Counted from the first letter of the stretch, positions 41,096-50,667 are shown. The stretch: DNA of 64,000 nt from Nitrogeniibacter mangrovi (GCF_010983895.1 NZ_CP048836.1:4154001-4218000), one strand, 5' to 3'. The notes: generated from the sequence alone by a model not told the origin. Translations and numbers: made by a program.

Positions 41096-41271
41096 TCAGA
41101 CCGGGTGGCGCGCCGGCGGCGGCGAACTCGGCCAGCCGGTCCCCGAGGCGAACTTGGTGGGGTGGGAGAACAGCGGCGTGTGGCAGGTCGCGCACACGAA
41201 GGTGCCGGCGCGCTGCTCACGGTTCAGGGGGCTGGTGCCGACTGGATGGCCGCCGACGGTGTGCGGCGTCT
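41096..41271 (-). pseudogene. Methionine sulfoxide reductase B remnant
   Basis: A minus-strand frame encodes the N-terminal third of an MsrB domain: VGTSPLNREQRAGTFVCATC, then TPLFSHPTKFASGTGWPS, where family members continue into the catalytic half. Here it ends at a stop soon after (PPPARHPV), with the second zinc Cys pair and the catalytic Cys absent. No proper start is visible; upstream it runs into the amidotransferase gene in another frame. It is a decayed fragment. Confidence 0.75.
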
Positions 41272-41978
41272 CAGCGGGTGCGACGCGGCGCCATGGCGTC
41301 GAGCCAGTGGGTGACCACCGAGCGGACCACGGGCACCAGCCGCGGGCCGTGCACCGCCGAGGCGGCCCGCAGCGCGGGGATGTTGATGCCGGCGGCCTTG
41401 AGCTCGCCGGTGTGGCCGACGAGCCACTGTTCGATGCGCGCCGGGTCGGCCTCGAGATGGAACTGCAGGGCGAGGCCATGACGGCCGACGCTGAAGGCCT
41501 GGTGCGGCGTGTCGGGGGTGGAGGCGAGCAGGGTGGCGCCCTTGGGCAGGTCGAAGGTGTCGCCATGCCAGTGCAGCACCGGCAGGTCGCCGATGGCGGC
41601 CAGCGGCGAGGCGCAGCCGGCCTCGGTCAGCTGCAGCGGCGCCCAGCCCAGCTCCTTGCGCGTGCCCGGATAGACGCGGGCGCCCATGGCGGTGGCCATC
41701 AGCTGCGCACCCAGGCAGATACCGAGCGTCGGCCGGTGCCCGGCCAGACGCTGCGCGATGACTCGGATCTCGTCGGCGAGGAAGGGGTAGAGTTCGGTCT
41801 CGTAGGCGCCGATGGGGCCGCCGCAGACCACCAGCAGATCGGCGGCGCGCAGGCGCTCGGGGCGCACGTTGACGCCGGCATCGAGCACTTCGATGCGGTA
41901 GCCGAGGGCGCGCAACGGGGCTTCGAACAGGCCCAGATCTTCAAAGGCCAGATGGCGCAGGACAACGGCGACCGACAT
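41271..41978 (-). CDS. Class I glutamine amidotransferase-like protein
   Basis: The 235-residue protein has the amidotransferase triad: Cys in LGICLGAQLMA and His-x-Glu in LQFHLEADPARIE. It resembles GuaA-type glutaminase domains found alone. Stand-alone members hydrolyse glutamine or gamma-glutamyl compounds; the acceptor is not evident. Its stop region abuts the msrB remnant. Confidence 0.88.
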   Translation of the reverse strand: MSVAVVLRHLAFEDLGLFEAPLRALGYRIEVLDAGVNVRPERLRAADLLVVCGGPIGAYETELYPFLADEIRVIAQRLAGHRPTLGICLGAQLMATAMGARVYPGTRKELGWAPLQLTEAGCASPLAAIGDLPVLHWHGDTFDLPKGATLLASTPDTPHQAFSVGRHGLALQFHLEADPARIEQWLVGHTGELKAAGINIPALRAASAVHGPRLVPVVRSVVTHWLDAMAPRRTR

Positions 41979-41984
41979 GGGACT

Positions 41985-42827
41985 TCAGCTCCGAAAACGC
42001 CTCCAGGCGAACAGACCCAGGAGGCCGGTTAACATCATGACGGCGCTGGCCGGCTCGGGCACAGCGACGACGGGCACACCTCCGTTATAGGTCAACGTGG
42101 CCACCCCCACATCCTGCACCGTCGAATACGCCAGGTCCATGAAGGCCGGCCGGTAGGGCGCACCGTTGCATCCGGGGCCGTTGAATCCGCCGTATTCGCA
42201 GGCCAGTTCGGCGACGATCCGGGTGCCGGTCGGGTCGATCACCTGGTTCTGGACCCCCAGCGTCAGGCCGAGGCCCGTCACCCCCGCCAGATCGTTGCCG
42301 GCAGCGTCGAAGAAATAGCCCGAGGCCAGCGAAGCGCCGACCAGCTGCGCCGCCACCGAGGCCTGGCCGGCCAGCGGATCGATCGCGCCGCCGACCACGT
42401 CGAATTGCGCGATGAGGGTGCCGTTGTCGGCCCCGAAGATACCGTTGGCGGAGCCAAAGTCGAAGCTCGGGTCGGCGTAGAGGCTGATGGCGCCGCCGGT
42501 GAAACCGCTGCCGAGCAGGCCCACGTAGCCTTCGACCGCGTAGGTGGCGGTGATGTCGAACCCGGCGGTGGGGCTGGCGCCGGACGAGGGCATCATGATC
42601 TGGTAGGCGCCGTGTTCTTCGAAGTCGAAGCCCAGGTGCTGGATCGAGACCGACTGGTCGATGAAACCGTAGCCACCGACGTTGAAACCGGAAAATTCGG
42701 TGGCGTTGGCAAAACCGGTGCCGGCGGGGTTGAAGTACCACGAATCCATCGCGTGCGCACTGGCGGCAACGCCGAGCACGAGGGAGGCAGCCATCAACGG
42801 GCGCGAGAGACGGTTGAGGACGGACAT
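41985..42827 (-). CDS. PEP-CTERM sorting domain protein
   Basis: The 280-residue exported protein has a signal peptide (about residues 1-26, AASLVLGVAASAHA), a Gly/Ala/Phe-rich beta-type body, and a C-terminal PEP-CTERM signal: VPEPASAVMMLTGLLGLFAWRRFRS-type, with VPEP, a hydrophobic helix and a basic end. Exosortase (EpsH/XrtA) systems process such proteins for surface display in biofilm-forming betaproteobacteria. No exosortase gene is in the window. Confidence 0.9.
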   Translation of the reverse strand: MSVLNRLSRPLMAASLVLGVAASAHAMDSWYFNPAGTGFANATEFSGFNVGGYGFIDQSVSIQHLGFDFEEHGAYQIMMPSSGASPTAGFDITATYAVEGYVGLLGSGFTGGAISLYADPSFDFGSANGIFGADNGTLIAQFDVVGGAIDPLAGQASVAAQLVGASLASGYFFDAAGNDLAGVTGLGLTLGVQNQVIDPTGTRIVAELACEYGGFNGPGCNGAPYRPAFMDLAYSTVQDVGVATLTYNGGVPVVAVPEPASAVMMLTGLLGLFAWRRFRS

Positions 42828-42939
42828 GCGGGCAACTCCTGTCGAGGCAAGGTGTAACGGGCTTTTTCCTCGATGCTATACGAATTCGAACCCGCCGCAA
42901 TAAAAAATGCTCATGTCGTGAAGCACGCCGTGACCTGCG

Positions 42940-44181
42940 TCACCGGTCGAGCCAGTCGAGCACCCCGCGGGCCGCGACCCGGCCGCTGGCCAGGCAGGCG
43001 GTGAGCAGGTAGCCGCCGGTGGGTGCCTCCCAGTCGAGCATCTCGCCGGCGCAGAACACCCCCGGCCGCGCGCCGAGCATGAGGTGCGCATCGAGCCCGG
43101 AGAAGCTCACCCCGCCGGCGGTGCTGATGGCCTCGTCGATGGGCCGGGTTGCGGTGAGCGTGAGCGGCAGCGCCTTGAGCACGGCGGCCACGCGCGCCGC
43201 GTCGGCCCAGGCGTCGCGCGGCAGGGCGTCGCGCACCAGGTCGGCCTTGATTCCCTTGAGGCCGACGGCCCGTTGCCAGTGCGCCGGCAGCGAGCGCGGC
43301 CCGCGCGCCTGGGCGAGCCGGGCGGCGAGCGCCTCGGCGCTGCGATCGGGCATCAGATCCAGTTCCACGGCCAGCGGCCCGGCCACCAGGGCATCGCGCA
43401 GCTCGGCCGACAAGGCGTAGATCAGCGGCCCCTGCAGGCCGTGCCGGGTCACCAGGCATTCACCGCTGCGGTGGTGGGTGCGACCGGCGGCGTCGACGAA
43501 GCGCAGGCCCACCGCCTTGAGCGGCGCGCCGGCGTGGCGGGCCGCGAACTCGGCCGGCCAGTCGAGCTCGAACCCGCAGTTGGCCGGACGCAGGGGCGCG
43601 ACCGGCACGCCCGCGGCGGCGAGCGGATCGCACCAGGCGCCGTCGGAGCCGAGCCGTGCCCAGCTGCCGCCGCCGAGCGCGAGCACCGCGGCGTCGGCGG
43701 TGACCGTGCGCTCGCCGTCCGGGGTGGAAAAACGCCACCGGCCATCGGCGGTCCATCCCAGCCAGCGGTGGCGCACATGGAGGTGCACCCCGGCCGCCTG
43801 CAGGCGCGCGAGCCAGGCGCGCAGCAGCGGCGCCGCCTTCATGCCCTTGGGGAACACCTTGCCGGAGCTGCCCACGAAGGTCTCGATGCCGAAGCCTTCG
43901 ACCCAGCGGCGCACGGCGGCGCCATCGAAGCCGGCAAGCCAGTCGCCGACGATGGCGGCGCGCTCACGATAGCGGGCGACGAAGGCCGGGGCCGCTTCCC
44001 CATGGGTGATGTTGAGCCCGCCCCGGCCGGCCATGAGGAACTTGCGCCCCATGGTGGGCATGCGCTCGAAAACGTCCACCGCGACGCCGTGCGCACTGAG
44101 GACCTCGGCGGCCATCAGCCCCGCCGGCCCCCCGCCGACGACGATCACCCGCCATGGGCGGGCAGCAGCTTGCGGTGTCAT
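42940..44181 (-). CDS. HI0933-like/TIGR03862-type flavoprotein
   Basis: The protein (413 aa from ATG 44181) has an N-terminal FAD Rossmann motif (VIVVGGGPAGLMAAEVL), GRKFLMAGRGGLNITHG, ALGGGSWARLGSDG, and a C-terminal FAD-binding segment FCAGEMLDWEAPTGGYLL. It is a predicted NAD(P)/FAD-dependent oxidoreductase of the BaiN/HI0933 family. A GTG at 44196 is an alternative start. The substrate is unknown. Confidence 0.88.
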   Translation of the reverse strand: MTPQAAARPWRVIVVGGGPAGLMAAEVLSAHGVAVDVFERMPTMGRKFLMAGRGGLNITHGEAAPAFVARYRERAAIVGDWLAGFDGAAVRRWVEGFGIETFVGSSGKVFPKGMKAAPLLRAWLARLQAAGVHLHVRHRWLGWTADGRWRFSTPDGERTVTADAAVLALGGGSWARLGSDGAWCDPLAAAGVPVAPLRPANCGFELDWPAEFAARHAGAPLKAVGLRFVDAAGRTHHRSGECLVTRHGLQGPLIYALSAELRDALVAGPLAVELDLMPDRSAEALAARLAQARGPRSLPAHWQRAVGLKGIKADLVRDALPRDAWADAARVAAVLKALPLTLTATRPIDEAISTAGGVSFSGLDAHLMLGARPGVFCAGEMLDWEAPTGGYLLTACLASGRVAARGVLDWLDR

Positions 44182-44320
44182 GGGCTCGGCGATCACTCGG
44201 GGGCAAAACCCGGATCATACCGCCGGATCGGCCGCCGTTTTGCAACGTGCTGCATGGCAGCATAGAGTAAACGCGAGCCTTCGCGGGCCACCCCATCCAC
44301 CCCGACCCCCTGGAGACCCC

Positions 44321-45172
44321 ATGCACAACCTTCTCGATTCCGCCGGCGCGTGGCTGATCAACCTGGCCATCGCCCTCGTCATCTTCTTCCTCGGTCGCTA
44401 CGCGGTGAAGCTGATCGTCAGCATCGCCCGGCGCATGCTCGCGCGCTCGAGCATGGACGAGATGCTCGCCAACTTCGTGCTCTCGATCCTCACCGGCGTG
44501 CTCCTGCTGGTGGTGATCATCGCCGCCCTCGACCAGCTGGGTGTGGACACCACCTCCCTGGTGGCCCTGATCGGCGCCGCCGGCCTGGCCATCGGCCTGT
44601 CGCTGCAGGATTCGCTCAAGAACTTCGCCGCCGGCGTCATGCTGATCGTGTTCCGGCCCTTCAAGGCGGGCGATTTCGTCGAGGCCGCCGGCACCCAGGG
44701 CGTGGTCGAGACCATCAGCATCTTCAGCTCCACCTTCCGCACCCCCGACAACCGCACCATCGTCATTCCCAACGGCGCCATCTACTCCGGCGTGATCACC
44801 AACTACTCGGCCCGCGAGACCCGCCGCATCGACCTGATCATCGGCATCAGCTACGACGACGACATCCGCAAGGCGAAGGACGTGGCGGCCGCCGTGCTCG
44901 AGGCCGAGCCGCGCGTGCTGGACGATCCGGCGCCGGTGATCGCGGTGGCCGAGCTGGGCGCGAGCAGCGTGGATCTGCACATCCGCCCGTGGGTGAAGTC
45001 GGCCGACTACTTCGCCACCATGTGCGATCTCAAGGAAGCGATCAAGATCGCCTACGACGACAACGGCATCTCCATCCCCTACCCGCAGACCGACCTGCAT
45101 GTGCACCAGGTGCTGCCCAAGCACGCCGACGCGGCGCCCTTCGCCAAGGCGACCGAGGCGGGCACCGACTGA
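44321..45172 (+). CDS. Small-conductance mechanosensitive channel (MscS family)
   Basis: The 283-residue channel has three membrane helices (about 8-28, 45-70 and 72-100). TM3 has the Gly/Ala packing pattern LVALIGAAGLAIGLSLQDSL that lines the pore, followed by the MscS beta domain (RPFKAGDFVEAAG, FRTPDNRTIVIPNGAIYSG). The length equals E. coli MscS. It opens under hypo-osmotic shock. A terminator follows at 45197. Confidence 0.95.
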   Translation: MHNLLDSAGAWLINLAIALVIFFLGRYAVKLIVSIARRMLARSSMDEMLANFVLSILTGVLLLVVIIAALDQLGVDTTSLVALIGAAGLAIGLSLQDSLKNFAAGVMLIVFRPFKAGDFVEAAGTQGVVETISIFSSTFRTPDNRTIVIPNGAIYSGVITNYSARETRRIDLIIGISYDDDIRKAKDVAAAVLEAEPRVLDDPAPVIAVAELGASSVDLHIRPWVKSADYFATMCDLKEAIKIAYDDNGISIPYPQTDLHVHQVLPKHADAAPFAKATEAGTD

Positions 45173-45196
45173 CACGGCACGTCCCGCACCGGGCGA

Positions 45197-45221
45197 CGGC
45201 CACCTCCGGGTGGCCGTTTTT
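45197..45221 (+). terminator. Rho-independent terminator after the MscS gene
   Basis: An 8-bp stem, CGGCCACC (45197-45204) and GGTGGCCG (45209-45216), with loop TCCG is followed by five T residues. It lies 24 bases past the stop. Confidence 0.88.
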
Positions 45222-45333
45222 GCGTGCGCCGCGTTCAGATCCGTCAAGCCGGGCAAACTTGGGTAAAGATGCTCGCGCGCCCACCCACGTGGCATTACGC
45301 TGGGGGCATGACGAATCACCTGTGCAACGCATC

Positions 45334-45834
45334 ATGAATCTCAAACGCGAATGGGTCACCCCGACGGTGGCCGGTGCCTTCCTCCTGCTGGCGGTGACCG
45401 GCGTGCTGATGTTCTTTCATCTGGACAGCGGCCTGAACAAGCTGGCCCACGAATGGCTGGGCTGGGCGCTGGTCGTCGCGGTCGGGCTGCATCTGACCCT
45501 CAACTTCACCGCGCTCAAGCGGCAGCTGAGCCAGCGCCGGGGGCAGGCGATCGCCGGGCTGTTCGTGCTCCTGCTGGGGCTGAGCTTCGTGCCCACGGGC
45601 AACCGGGGTCCCGGCGGCCGCGAGGCCCTGATGGCGAGCACCCAGGCCCTGGCCGCCGCGCCCCTGCCGGTGCTCGCCCAGGTGGCCGGCATCGACGAGG
45701 CGGAACTGAGCCGACGCCTGAGCGCCGCCGGCCATGCGCCGACGCCGGAGACCGCGTCGGTGAGCGCGCTGGTCGGCACCGATCCGGGCGATCAGGGGAA
45801 GCTCATCGCCACGGTGCTGCGCGACGGCCGCTGA
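45334..45834 (+). CDS. DUF4405-type small membrane protein
   Basis: The 166-residue protein has three hydrophobic segments (about 8-28, 42-60 and 73-90) and starts MNLKREWVTPTVAGAFL. Family-type His residues lie in LMFFHLDSG and AVGLHLTLNF. DUF4405 proteins resemble cytochrome b-like membrane halves that could bind haem. The C-terminal 70 residues are soluble. It ends 1 base from the convergent VOC gene. Confidence 0.78.
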   Translation: MNLKREWVTPTVAGAFLLLAVTGVLMFFHLDSGLNKLAHEWLGWALVVAVGLHLTLNFTALKRQLSQRRGQAIAGLFVLLLGLSFVPTGNRGPGGREALMASTQALAAAPLPVLAQVAGIDEAELSRRLSAAGHAPTPETASVSALVGTDPGDQGKLIATVLRDGR

Positions 45835-45835
45835 C

Positions 45836-46210
45836 TCAGTCCGCCGCCGGGCGCTGGACGATGCGCCACAGCACACCGCTGGGGTCGGTCAGGGTGAACG
45901 CACGAGCGCCGTCCGCGAGGGTGTCGACCGGGCCGAGGCGCACGTCGTGGATGTCGGCGAGGCGGCTGTCGTGCACATGTGACCACCAGGCGTCCACGTC
46001 GCGTACCTCGAGCTGCACACGGGTGTTTTCCGCGACCACGGCCATGTAGTCGTCGCCCAGCAGAAACGCCGTGGCACCGCATTCGAAGCGCGCCTGGGTG
46101 GCATTGGCCCACACGCAGCGAAAACCCAGGTCCAGATAGAAGCGTTGCGAGCGCGCAAAGTTCAGCGCCGGCAGCCGGGGCAGCAGCGCGATGGCGTCGA
46201 GCCGGCTCAT
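45836..46210 (-). CDS. VOC-family (glyoxalase/bleomycin-resistance-like) protein
   Basis: The 124-residue single-domain protein has the VOC pattern: FARSQRFYLDLGFRCVW, RVQLEVRDVDAWW, and TLTDPSGVLWRIVQ. Such folds bind a metal and small ligands, or confer resistance to bleomycin-like compounds. It starts within the stop of the upstream YaiI gene (ATGA at 46207), so the two are co-translated. Confidence 0.85.
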   Translation of the reverse strand: MSRLDAIALLPRLPALNFARSQRFYLDLGFRCVWANATQARFECGATAFLLGDDYMAVVAENTRVQLEVRDVDAWWSHVHDSRLADIHDVRLGPVDTLADGARAFTLTDPSGVLWRIVQRPAAD

Positions 46211-46677
46211 GATGCGCCCTTGCCGGTGGATGCCCGGTGGCGCGCGAGAAAGCGGTCGAGGCCGTTGGCGAAGGCCTGCACGTCGGTCTTCGACAGTGCC
46301 GCCGGACCGCCGGACACCTGCCCGGTGTCGCGCAGCTCCGCCATGAAGTCGCGCATCGCCAGCGCCTCGCGGATGTTTTCGCGGGTATAGAAGGTGCCAC
46401 GCGCCTCGAGCGCCACGGCGCCGGCCTCGACCACCTGGGCGGCCAGGGGAATGTCGCCGGTGACCACCAGATCGCCGGCTTCCACCCGCGCGGCGATGTA
46501 GTCGTCGGCGACGTCGAAGCCCGATTCCACCTGTACCGCCCTGACCCAGCGCGACGGCGGCAGGCGGATGAGCTGGTTGGCCACCAGGGTGGTGTGGACC
46601 TGCACCCGTTCGGCGGCGCGGAACACCACGTTGCGGATCGCCACGGGGCAGGCATCGGCATCGATCCAGATGCGCAT
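46207..46677 (-). CDS. yaiI: UPF0178 family protein YaiI
   Basis: The 156-residue protein begins MRIWIDADACPVAIRNVV and has DLVVTGDIPLAAQVVEAG and LDRFLARHR, diagnostic of the YaiI/YqxD family. The fold is PIN/NYN-like with conserved acidic residues, suggesting a nuclease, but activity is unproven. It is the first gene of a two-gene unit with the VOC protein. Confidence 0.92.
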   Translation of the reverse strand: MRIWIDADACPVAIRNVVFRAAERVQVHTTLVANQLIRLPPSRWVRAVQVESGFDVADDYIAARVEAGDLVVTGDIPLAAQVVEAGAVALEARGTFYTRENIREALAMRDFMAELRDTGQVSGGPAALSKTDVQAFANGLDRFLARHRASTGKGAS

Positions 46678-46902
46678 GAGGCAGTCTCCAGGTGTGAGCG
46701 GAACGGGCTTTGCGGCCCGGCCGGTGGGCGGTTTCGCGGGCCCGCGCCACGGCGCCGGCCAACTGCTTCAGAGTGTGTCAGGAATTTTCGCCTGCCCCTG
46801 CCGGTCACACCGGCGTGGCAAGATGTTTCATGGCGTCGCCCCATCTGAAGTACCGGGCGACCATCGAATTTCCCCCTCAGGATATCGCTAGGAGGTCTCG
46901 TG

Positions 46903-47475
46903 ATGAAGAAGAAGATTGCTTTGCTCGCGCTCGGCGCGGCACTGGTCGCCACCGGCTGCCAGACCACGGAAACCCAGAACAAGACCATCGGTGCCGTCGG
47001 CGGCGCGGTGCTCGGCGGGGTCATCGGCAACCAGGTCGGCGGCACCCGCAGCACCGTGGTCGGCGCGGCGCTGGGTGGCGCCTTCGGTTACCTTGTCGGC
47101 TCCAAGGTGGGCGTCACCGAACAGCCCGACGGCTCGGTCAAGCTGGACATCCCGGGCGCGGTGCTGTTCGAGACCAACAGCGCCCGCCTCAACCCGGACT
47201 TCCAGGGCACGCTCAACCAGATCGCCGGCACCCTCAACGAGCATCCCAACGCCACGGTCACGGTGGTCGGCCACACCGACTCGACCGGCTCGGAGGCTTA
47301 CAACATGAAGCTCTCCCAGGATCGTGCCCAGTCGGTCACCACCTACCTGGCCAGCCGGGGCGTGGCGCCCGCGCGCATGACCGCGACCGGGCAGGGCGAG
47401 TCGATGCCGGTGGCGGACAACGCGACCGCCGAAGGGCGGGCCCAGAACCGCCGGGTGGAGATGTTCGTGCGCTGA
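46903..47475 (+). CDS. OmpA-family outer-membrane lipoprotein (YiaD-like)
   Basis: The 190-residue lipoprotein has a signal ending in the lipobox ATGC (Cys at about 19). A glycine-zipper segment follows (VGGAVLGGVIGNQVGG and VVGAALGGAFGYLVG), then a C-terminal OmpA-like peptidoglycan-binding domain (VLFETNSARLNPDF, VVGHTDSTGSEAYN, LSQDRAQSV, RRVEMFVR). GGAGG at 46891-46895 supports ATG 46903 over the overlapping GTG at 46900. Confidence 0.92.
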   Translation: MKKKIALLALGAALVATGCQTTETQNKTIGAVGGAVLGGVIGNQVGGTRSTVVGAALGGAFGYLVGSKVGVTEQPDGSVKLDIPGAVLFETNSARLNPDFQGTLNQIAGTLNEHPNATVTVVGHTDSTGSEAYNMKLSQDRAQSVTTYLASRGVAPARMTATGQGESMPVADNATAEGRAQNRRVEMFVR

Positions 47476-47638
47476 ACTCCCGGGTGCGCATGTCGGGCAT
47501 CGACACCGCCCGGCATGTGCCCCCCCAACCGGCGGCTGGCGGTCCGGGAGCTTGCCACCCGACCGCCGGCCACTCAAGCCGCCGGGCATGTCGTCGTTGT
47601 TCCTCTATAAACCAAGGATAAGAGGGAGACACACCGAC

Positions 47639-48157
47639 ATGAAACGAGCCATCACGCCGACCACGGTCGAGCGCGTCATGCGCGAGGACGACTTCATCGT
47701 CTCCAAGACCAACCCGAAAGGGATCATCACCTACGGCAATCCGATCTTCGTCGAGTTCTCCGGCTACACCGAGGACGAACTGATCGGCACCCAGCACAAC
47801 ATCATCCGCCATCCGGACATGCCCCGGTCCGCGTTCAAGCTGGTGTGGGACACCATCGCCACCGGCAAGGAATTCTTCGCCTACGTGAAGAACATGTCGA
47901 AGGACGGCGGCTTCTACTGGGTGTTCGCCCACATCACGCCGGACGTCGACCCGAGCGGCCGGATCATCGGCTACTCCTCGGTACGCCGCTGCCCCAAGCG
48001 CAGCGCGATCGACACCATCAGCGCGGTCTATGCGCAGATGCTCGCGGCCGAGAAGGCCGCCGGCGCGCGCGAGGCCATCGCCGCCGGCACCGCGGTGCTG
48101 ACCAACCTGCTCAACGACAAGGAGATGAGCTATGAAGAACTCGTCTTCGCGATTTGA
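47639..48157 (+). CDS. Stand-alone Aer-like PAS protein
   Basis: The 172-residue soluble protein is one PAS domain of the Aer type: [62 protein letters not shown], followed by a C-terminal helix. In Aer this domain binds FAD and senses redox state. Here it lacks a membrane anchor and signalling domain, but overlaps the next gene, a chemoreceptor without a sensor domain, by 26 bases. The pair may be a split Aer receptor. Confidence 0.87.
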   Translation: MKRAITPTTVERVMREDDFIVSKTNPKGIITYGNPIFVEFSGYTEDELIGTQHNIIRHPDMPRSAFKLVWDTIATGKEFFAYVKNMSKDGGFYWVFAHITPDVDPSGRIIGYSSVRRCPKRSAIDTISAVYAQMLAAEKAAGAREAIAAGTAVLTNLLNDKEMSYEELVFAI

Positions 48158-49418
48158 TCGCCGCCCCTTCGTGCTCGTGCTGATGCTGGCGGGCGCGGGC
48201 GCGGCCTTTTGGCAGGCCGGGGCGGGCGCGGCACTGGTGGCCATCGCGGCGGTGGTCCTGATGTGGCCGTCGCGGGCCGGCGCGGACGAACTGCAGGGCC
48301 TCGACGCCCTGCTCGCCGACGTGGGCCGCGGCCATCTGAACAACCGCCTGCCGCGGGCGTTTTCCGATCCGGTGCTCGAATCCATGCGGGTGAATCTGAA
48401 TTCGGCCCTGGATCAGACCGAAACCGCGTTCCGCGAGATGCTCGGCGCCATGGACGGCAGCGCCAACCAGCGCCCCTGGCGGCGCCTGCAGACCTCCGGC
48501 CTGCACGGCATCTTCCAGCGCGTGCTGGACCAGATGCAGGGCATGCTCGACCACCTGGCCACCGCCCAGGTCTCGATTGCCCGCGAAGCGCTGCTCTCGC
48601 GCATCTTCATGCGTTCGGAAAACGGCCTGTCGATGGCCATCGACCAGGTACGCCGCTCGCTGACCGAGGCCAGCGCCCAGGCGAGCGAATCGGGCGAGCG
48701 CTCCAACACCTTCTCCACCGCGGCCCTGGGCATGTCGGAAGCGGCCGAACGCATGTCCACGGCGCTGGGCAACGCGGAGCGCTCGGCCGGTCAGGGCACC
48801 GATGCACTGGCGGACCTGGCGACCAAGGCGGAGGTCATCCACAAGCTCACCGGCACCATCGACAACATCGCCAAACAGACCAACCTGCTGGCGCTGAACG
48901 CCTCCATCGAAGCGGCCCGCGCCGGCGAATCGGGGCGGGGTTTCGCGGTGGTCGCCGACGAGGTGCGCCAGCTGGCCGACGAATCGCAGCGTTCGGCCGA
49001 GGAGATCGCCCAGGCCATCGGCGCCATGAGCGCCTCCATGGCCTCGGCCATCGCCCAGATCGAACAGCTTAACGGCGCGGTCCGCGGCGCCCGCACCACC
49101 GCCGACGAGTTCGGCCACGAACTGGCCTCATCCGCCGAATCGGCCCGCCAGGTCGGTACCCTGGCGTCGAGCATCGCCCGCAGCGCCCGCAGCATGGAGG
49201 CGTCGATGAACGTGGTGGCCACCGCCCAGAAGGCGCGTTCGGACGCGAACCAGATCATCAACGGCACCCCGGTCGAATCGCTCGAACTGAGTGAGGAAGA
49301 GCGCGAAGCCGCCATGATCGCCGCCGATCGGCGCTGGATCAGCGATGATGGTGACAAGCAACGCCTGATCGAGATCTACGACCGGCTCTTCGCGAGCCTG
49401 GAACAGCAGATGCACTGA
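48132..49418 (+). CDS. Methyl-accepting chemotaxis protein without sensor domain
   Basis: The 428-residue receptor has a membrane hairpin (two segments, about 13-30 and 31-46) with almost no periplasmic loop. A helical region follows and then the cytoplasmic signalling domain, whose CheA/CheW-binding hairpin tip reads [30 protein letters not shown]. It starts 26 bases before the PAS gene ends. A typical ligand-binding domain is lacking, so input probably comes from the PAS partner. It has an acidic C-terminal tail. Confidence 0.92.
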   Translation: MKNSSSRFDRRPFVLVLMLAGAGAAFWQAGAGAALVAIAAVVLMWPSRAGADELQGLDALLADVGRGHLNNRLPRAFSDPVLESMRVNLNSALDQTETAFREMLGAMDGSANQRPWRRLQTSGLHGIFQRVLDQMQGMLDHLATAQVSIAREALLSRIFMRSENGLSMAIDQVRRSLTEASAQASESGERSNTFSTAALGMSEAAERMSTALGNAERSAGQGTDALADLATKAEVIHKLTGTIDNIAKQTNLLALNASIEAARAGESGRGFAVVADEVRQLADESQRSAEEIAQAIGAMSASMASAIAQIEQLNGAVRGARTTADEFGHELASSAESARQVGTLASSIARSARSMEASMNVVATAQKARSDANQIINGTPVESLELSEEEREAAMIAADRRWISDDGDKQRLIEIYDRLFASLEQQMH

Positions 49419-49738
49419 CGCGCGAACAGCGCCGCCAGGGCCACGCCGAACGCGTCGGCCAGCCAGTCCGTGACATCGGCCGTCCGGTAGGCGGTCAAGC
49501 CCTGCGCCACCTCGATGAGGGCCCCGTACACGAGCAGTCCGGCAGCTCGCGGCCCGGGGCGGCCAGCCCGGGCGACGGCGCCGAGCAGGCCGAGCGTCGT
49601 GAACGCGAGCGCGTGTTCGACCTTGTCCTGCCAGCGAAACACCATGAGCCCGTCGGGCACCGGCACCAGGGACATGACGAAGATGACGCCCAGCACCACC
49701 GCGAAGCCGAGGCGGGCGGCACGCACCGAGACCGTCAT
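49376..49738 (-). CDS. VanZ-like small membrane protein
   Basis: The 120-residue protein has three to four hydrophobic segments and the VanZ-type motif [15 protein letters not shown] with [23 protein letters not shown]. The function in bacteria outside glycopeptide resistance is unknown. Its last 14 codons overlap the 3' end of the chemoreceptor gene on the other strand (49376-49418), an unusually long convergent overlap. Confidence 0.78.
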   Translation of the reverse strand: MTVSVRAARLGFAVVLGVIFVMSLVPVPDGLMVFRWQDKVEHALAFTTLGLLGAVARAGRPGPRAAGLLVYGALIEVAQGLTAYRTADVTDWLADAFGVALAALFARQCICCSRLAKSRS

Positions 49739-49743
49739 GGCAC

Positions 49744-50646
49744 TCAGCCGGCTTGCGTCTCGCCGCCCAGCGCCGTGACCACGGCCGGAATCAGGCGTTT
49801 CAGTTCGCCGGTCATGAGGGCGAAATGGGCGTCGAACAGCTCCTGCGCCGATTCACCGCTGCCGTCGGCCGCTTCCTTGACCACGTCGAGAAACTGCAGG
49901 CGCTTGATCTCGCCCTTCTCGGTGAGCACGAAGGAGACGCGGTCGTCGAAGGTGAGCGCCAGCTTGGTGGGCAGCTTGCCCTCGGTCAGATGGGCCTTGA
50001 TCTCGTCGCCGTCGAGCGAGTGGCGCACGTAGCGCACCGCCGCCTTCTCCTCGGTCACCGACTTGAGCTCGCAGTCCATGTCGATGGTGAAGCCGGCCGG
50101 CGCCTCGCCACCGGCGAGCCAGTCGGTCATGGCCGACACCGGGCTGGTCTCGGTACGCAGCAAGGTGAGCGGGAAGGTCTCGAGGCTCTGGCGCAGGGCT
50201 TCGAGCACGTCCTCGGCGCGGGTGACGCTGGGCACGTCGACCGCGAACCAGCCGTCCTTGGGATCGATCCAGGCGTAGACCTTGCGCCGGCGCGTGAACG
50301 CCCGTGGCATGAGTTCGCGGACGACCTCTTCCTTGAGATCCTTCATCTGCTTGCGGCCGGGCTTGAAGCCCTGGGTCAGCTCCAGCTGGGCGGCACGGTC
50401 CTCGGCCTCCTGCTTGACCACGGACGAGGGCAGCAGGCGCTGCTCGATGCACAGGCAGATGAGCCACTGGCCGGCCACGCTGTGCACCAGCGCGCCGTCG
50501 GCGACCGGACTCACCCAGCCGCGCGACTCCGGGTCCTGGCTGCCGCAGGGCTGGAAGCGGCGGCTGGCCAGCTGGTCTTCAAGGTCTTCGATACGCACCG
50601 GCCACGGGGCGGGCAGGCGATACAACTGCAGATTGCGAAACCACAT
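49744..50646 (-). CDS. rdgC: Recombination-associated protein RdgC
   Basis: The 300-residue protein matches RdgC: MWFRNLQLYRLP start, FQPCGSQDPESRGWVSP, DLKEEVVRELMPRAF, SLETFPLTLLRTETSP, LTFDDRVSFVLTEKGEIKRL. RdgC is a ring-shaped DNA-binding protein that modulates RecA. It ends 6 bases after the VanZ-like gene start and may be co-transcribed with it. Confidence 0.95.
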   Translation of the reverse strand: MWFRNLQLYRLPAPWPVRIEDLEDQLASRRFQPCGSQDPESRGWVSPVADGALVHSVAGQWLICLCIEQRLLPSSVVKQEAEDRAAQLELTQGFKPGRKQMKDLKEEVVRELMPRAFTRRRKVYAWIDPKDGWFAVDVPSVTRAEDVLEALRQSLETFPLTLLRTETSPVSAMTDWLAGGEAPAGFTIDMDCELKSVTEEKAAVRYVRHSLDGDEIKAHLTEGKLPTKLALTFDDRVSFVLTEKGEIKRLQFLDVVKEAADGSGESAQELFDAHFALMTGELKRLIPAVVTALGGETQAG

Positions 50647-50667
50647 GATGAGGGGACTTTCTCGGGG

